From: Anianabacter salinae
GTDB lineage: Bacteria; Pseudomonadota; Alphaproteobacteria; Rhodobacterales; Rhodobacteraceae
DNA length: 64,000 nucleotides
Assembly: GCF_019061145.1 (NCBI RefSeq)
Contig: NZ_JAHQZS010000006.1
Location: forward strand, 124,001-188,000
Reading direction: 5' to 3'
Below are positions 62,715 through 64,000 of this stretch, in pieces. Position 1 is the first letter of the stretch, and each line of letters begins with the position of its first letter. Below the pieces are notes generated by a model that worked only from the letters and a program-made list of their open reading frames with translations, ran no database searches and was not told the origin of the DNA. Position numbers and translations under genes: made by a program.

Positions 62715-64000
62715 ATGACTGCGCCTGATGCCCTCGCCGCGCGCGAACTCTACGATGTCCTCAAGACCGCCGACGGCGTGCTCGACGCGCTGGAAAGACT
62801 TACGGTGCCTCGGCAGGGCGTGCTGATCGAGCAGGGAAGCGATGCAGACGCTCTCTACCTTGTCGAGACCGGCCGGTTCGAGGTTCGGCGCAACGACATC
62901 GTGCTGGCCGAGATCGGCCCCGGCGAGACCGCCGGCGAGATCGGCCTGTTCACCGGCGGGCCGCGCACCGCGAGCGTGATCGCCGCCCGTGACAGCACGG
63001 TGCTGAAGCTGTCGGCGCAGGAATACCGCGCCGCATGCGCCGAGAACCCGGACTTCGCGCAGGCCGTCGCGCGGGTGCTTGCCCAGCGCCTGACCGAGAC
63101 CAGCGCGCGGGTGCGGCAGTCGCCGTCCGCACCGAAATCCCGCAGCGTGACGATCCTGCCCGCGGGCGGTGCAGGCTTGCCCGGCGGTCTGCTCGCCTCT
63201 CTCGTGACAGCTCTCGCACAAGGTGCCGGTGCGCGCGCGGTATTCCGGTCAGATCTCGTGCCGGAAGGTGCCTCTGCGGTCGATGCCGATGCGGCGGCAG
63301 AGTGGATGCATGCGCAAGAGGCATCGGGGCAAGCCATCATCTATGTCGCCGATGCGGACGATGACGACTGGACGCGCCTTGCCCTTCGGCAATCGGACCA
63401 GGTGCTGATCGTCGGCATGGCGGGTGATCCGCCCGAGATGTCCGAAACCGAACGCTTCGCCTTCGACATCTTCGCGCAGGATCACCGCAGGCTGGCGCTG
63501 ATCCATCCCGAACACCGCGACTGGGTCACGGGCACCGAGCATTGGCTCGACAGCCGCCCGGTGTTCATGCACCACCACATCGCTGAGGGCGATCAGCGCG
63601 ACATCGACAGGCTGGGCCGGTTCCTGACCGGGCGCGCGCTTGGCTTTGTCGCCTCGGGCGGCGGGGCTTTCGGCGCGCTGCACACGGGCATCTACCAGGC
63701 GTTGCGCGACAGGGGCCTGTCCTTCGACATCTTCGGCGGCACCAGCGTCGGAAGCGCGATGACAGCGGCTTTCGCCATGGGTCTGGACGGGCACGAGATC
63801 GACGCGCGCACCGGCGACATCTTTGTCACCAACGCCGCGATGGGAAAGCTGACCGTGCCGCGCTACTCGCTGCTCGACCACACGGTGTTCGATGCACAGA
63901 TCCGCAAGCACTACACCGCGAACCTGATCGAGAACCTGTGGTATCCGTTCTTTGCCGTCGCCACCGACCTGTCCGAGAACACCGCCCACATCATCCGGCG
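62715..64000 (+). CDS. Patatin-like phospholipase with N-terminal cNMP-binding domain, 3' truncated by window
   Basis: About 428 residues are present, open to the window end. Residues 1-125 form a cyclic-nucleotide-binding domain (VPRQGVLIEQGSDADALYLVE, GPGETAGEIGLFTGGPRTASV). After a middle region comes the start of a patatin domain: FVASGGGAFGALHTG (oxyanion hole) and GGTSVGS (nucleophile serine, GxSxG). The catalytic aspartate lies beyond the window or near its end. This layout matches the bacterial NTE/RssA-type membrane phospholipases. ATG 62715 has a rather distant AAGGAAG site. Confidence 0.88.
   Translation, partial: MTAPDALAARELYDVLKTADGVLDALERLTVPRQGVLIEQGSDADALYLVETGRFEVRRNDIVLAEIGPGETAGEIGLFTGGPRTASVIAARDSTVLKLSAQEYRAACAENPDFAQAVARVLAQRLTETSARVRQSPSAPKSRSVTILPAGGAGLPGGLLASLVTALAQGAGARAVFRSDLVPEGASAVDADAAAEWMHAQEASGQAIIYVADADDDDWTRLALRQSDQVLIVGMAGDPPEMSETERFAFDIFAQDHRRLALIHPEHRDWVTGTEHWLDSRPVFMHHHIAEGDQRDIDRLGRFLTGRALGFVASGGGAFGALHTGIYQALRDRGLSFDIFGGTSVGSAMTAAFAMGLDGHEIDARTGDIFVTNAAMGKLTVPRYSLLDHTVFDAQIRKHYTANLIENLWYPFFAVATDLSENTAHIIR

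Overview
The window is a GC-rich, densely coded chromosomal segment of an alphaproteobacterium, most likely a member of the Rhodobacterales (Roseobacter/Rhodobacter relatives). Pointers are an HdaA-type DnaA-like ATPase beside ppk1/ppx, a PccR-type short-chain fatty-acyl regulator beside the propionyl-CoA carboxylase genes, a DUF1127 protein, lineage-typical families (DUF2927, DUF2937, DUF1036, DUF4174, DUF6497), many 4-bp ATGA/GTGA gene overlaps, and two intergenic repeats of a type I recall from this order. No prophage, transposase, CRISPR array, rRNA operon or replication origin was seen. Both ends cut a gene: the C-terminus of a BMP-type ABC substrate-binding protein at the left and a cNMP-binding/patatin protein at the right.

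Left part (1-24.4 kb): lipid kinase and phosphoesterase; yebC; a tightly coupled minus-strand string mgtE - 5-formyl-THF cyclo-ligase - YmdB-type phosphodiesterase - EamA exporter - SLC13 transporter; purine salvage with guanine deaminase (plus) facing a coupled hisN - 8-oxoguanine-deaminase-like - CAP-protein operon (minus); an XRE regulator; a quinone oxidoreductase overlapping tail-to-tail with a LysR regulator; DUF1127 and a BAX-inhibitor-1/YccA protein; rpmG; RNase P RNA; a peptidoglycan amidase; gatCA; ceramidase-like, UPF0173, tadA, rluB and terC.

Middle (24.4-35.6 kb): a plus-strand locus starting with a previously easy-to-miss 27-residue membrane peptide coupled to an XpaC-like protein, then TelA, a DUF2927 lipoprotein and an SPFH-GYF protein. 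After two cytochrome b561-like genes and a patch of apparently lower GC content comes a double-zinc-ribbon membrane protein resembling B. subtilis YdjG. TerC, XpaC/TelA, SPFH and the YdjG-like protein together look like a membrane-stress/tellurite-type module and are the best candidate here for a poorly described system. Nitroreductase, GNAT, two overlapping PfkB kinases and tRNA-Gly(UCC) follow.

Right part (35.6-64 kb): glycerate kinase, proS, an AI-2E-type permease, hdaA, ppk1 and ppx (polyphosphate metabolism and replication control); nuclease, TerB-DnaJ, GNAT and VOC genes; then a spread-out propionyl-CoA to succinyl-CoA region: methylmalonyl-CoA mutase, pccA, pccB and pccR with a Bcr/CflA exporter between pccB and pccR. 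A 16-bp motif occurs twice between pccB and the exporter and once before pccR, consistent with PccR control. Several small envelope proteins and lipoproteins sit inside this region, along with an isolated promoter plus 20-codon ORF between the DUF4174 gene and pccA. The window ends with a DMT exporter, a LysE-family exporter, a small HTH-like protein and the patatin gene.
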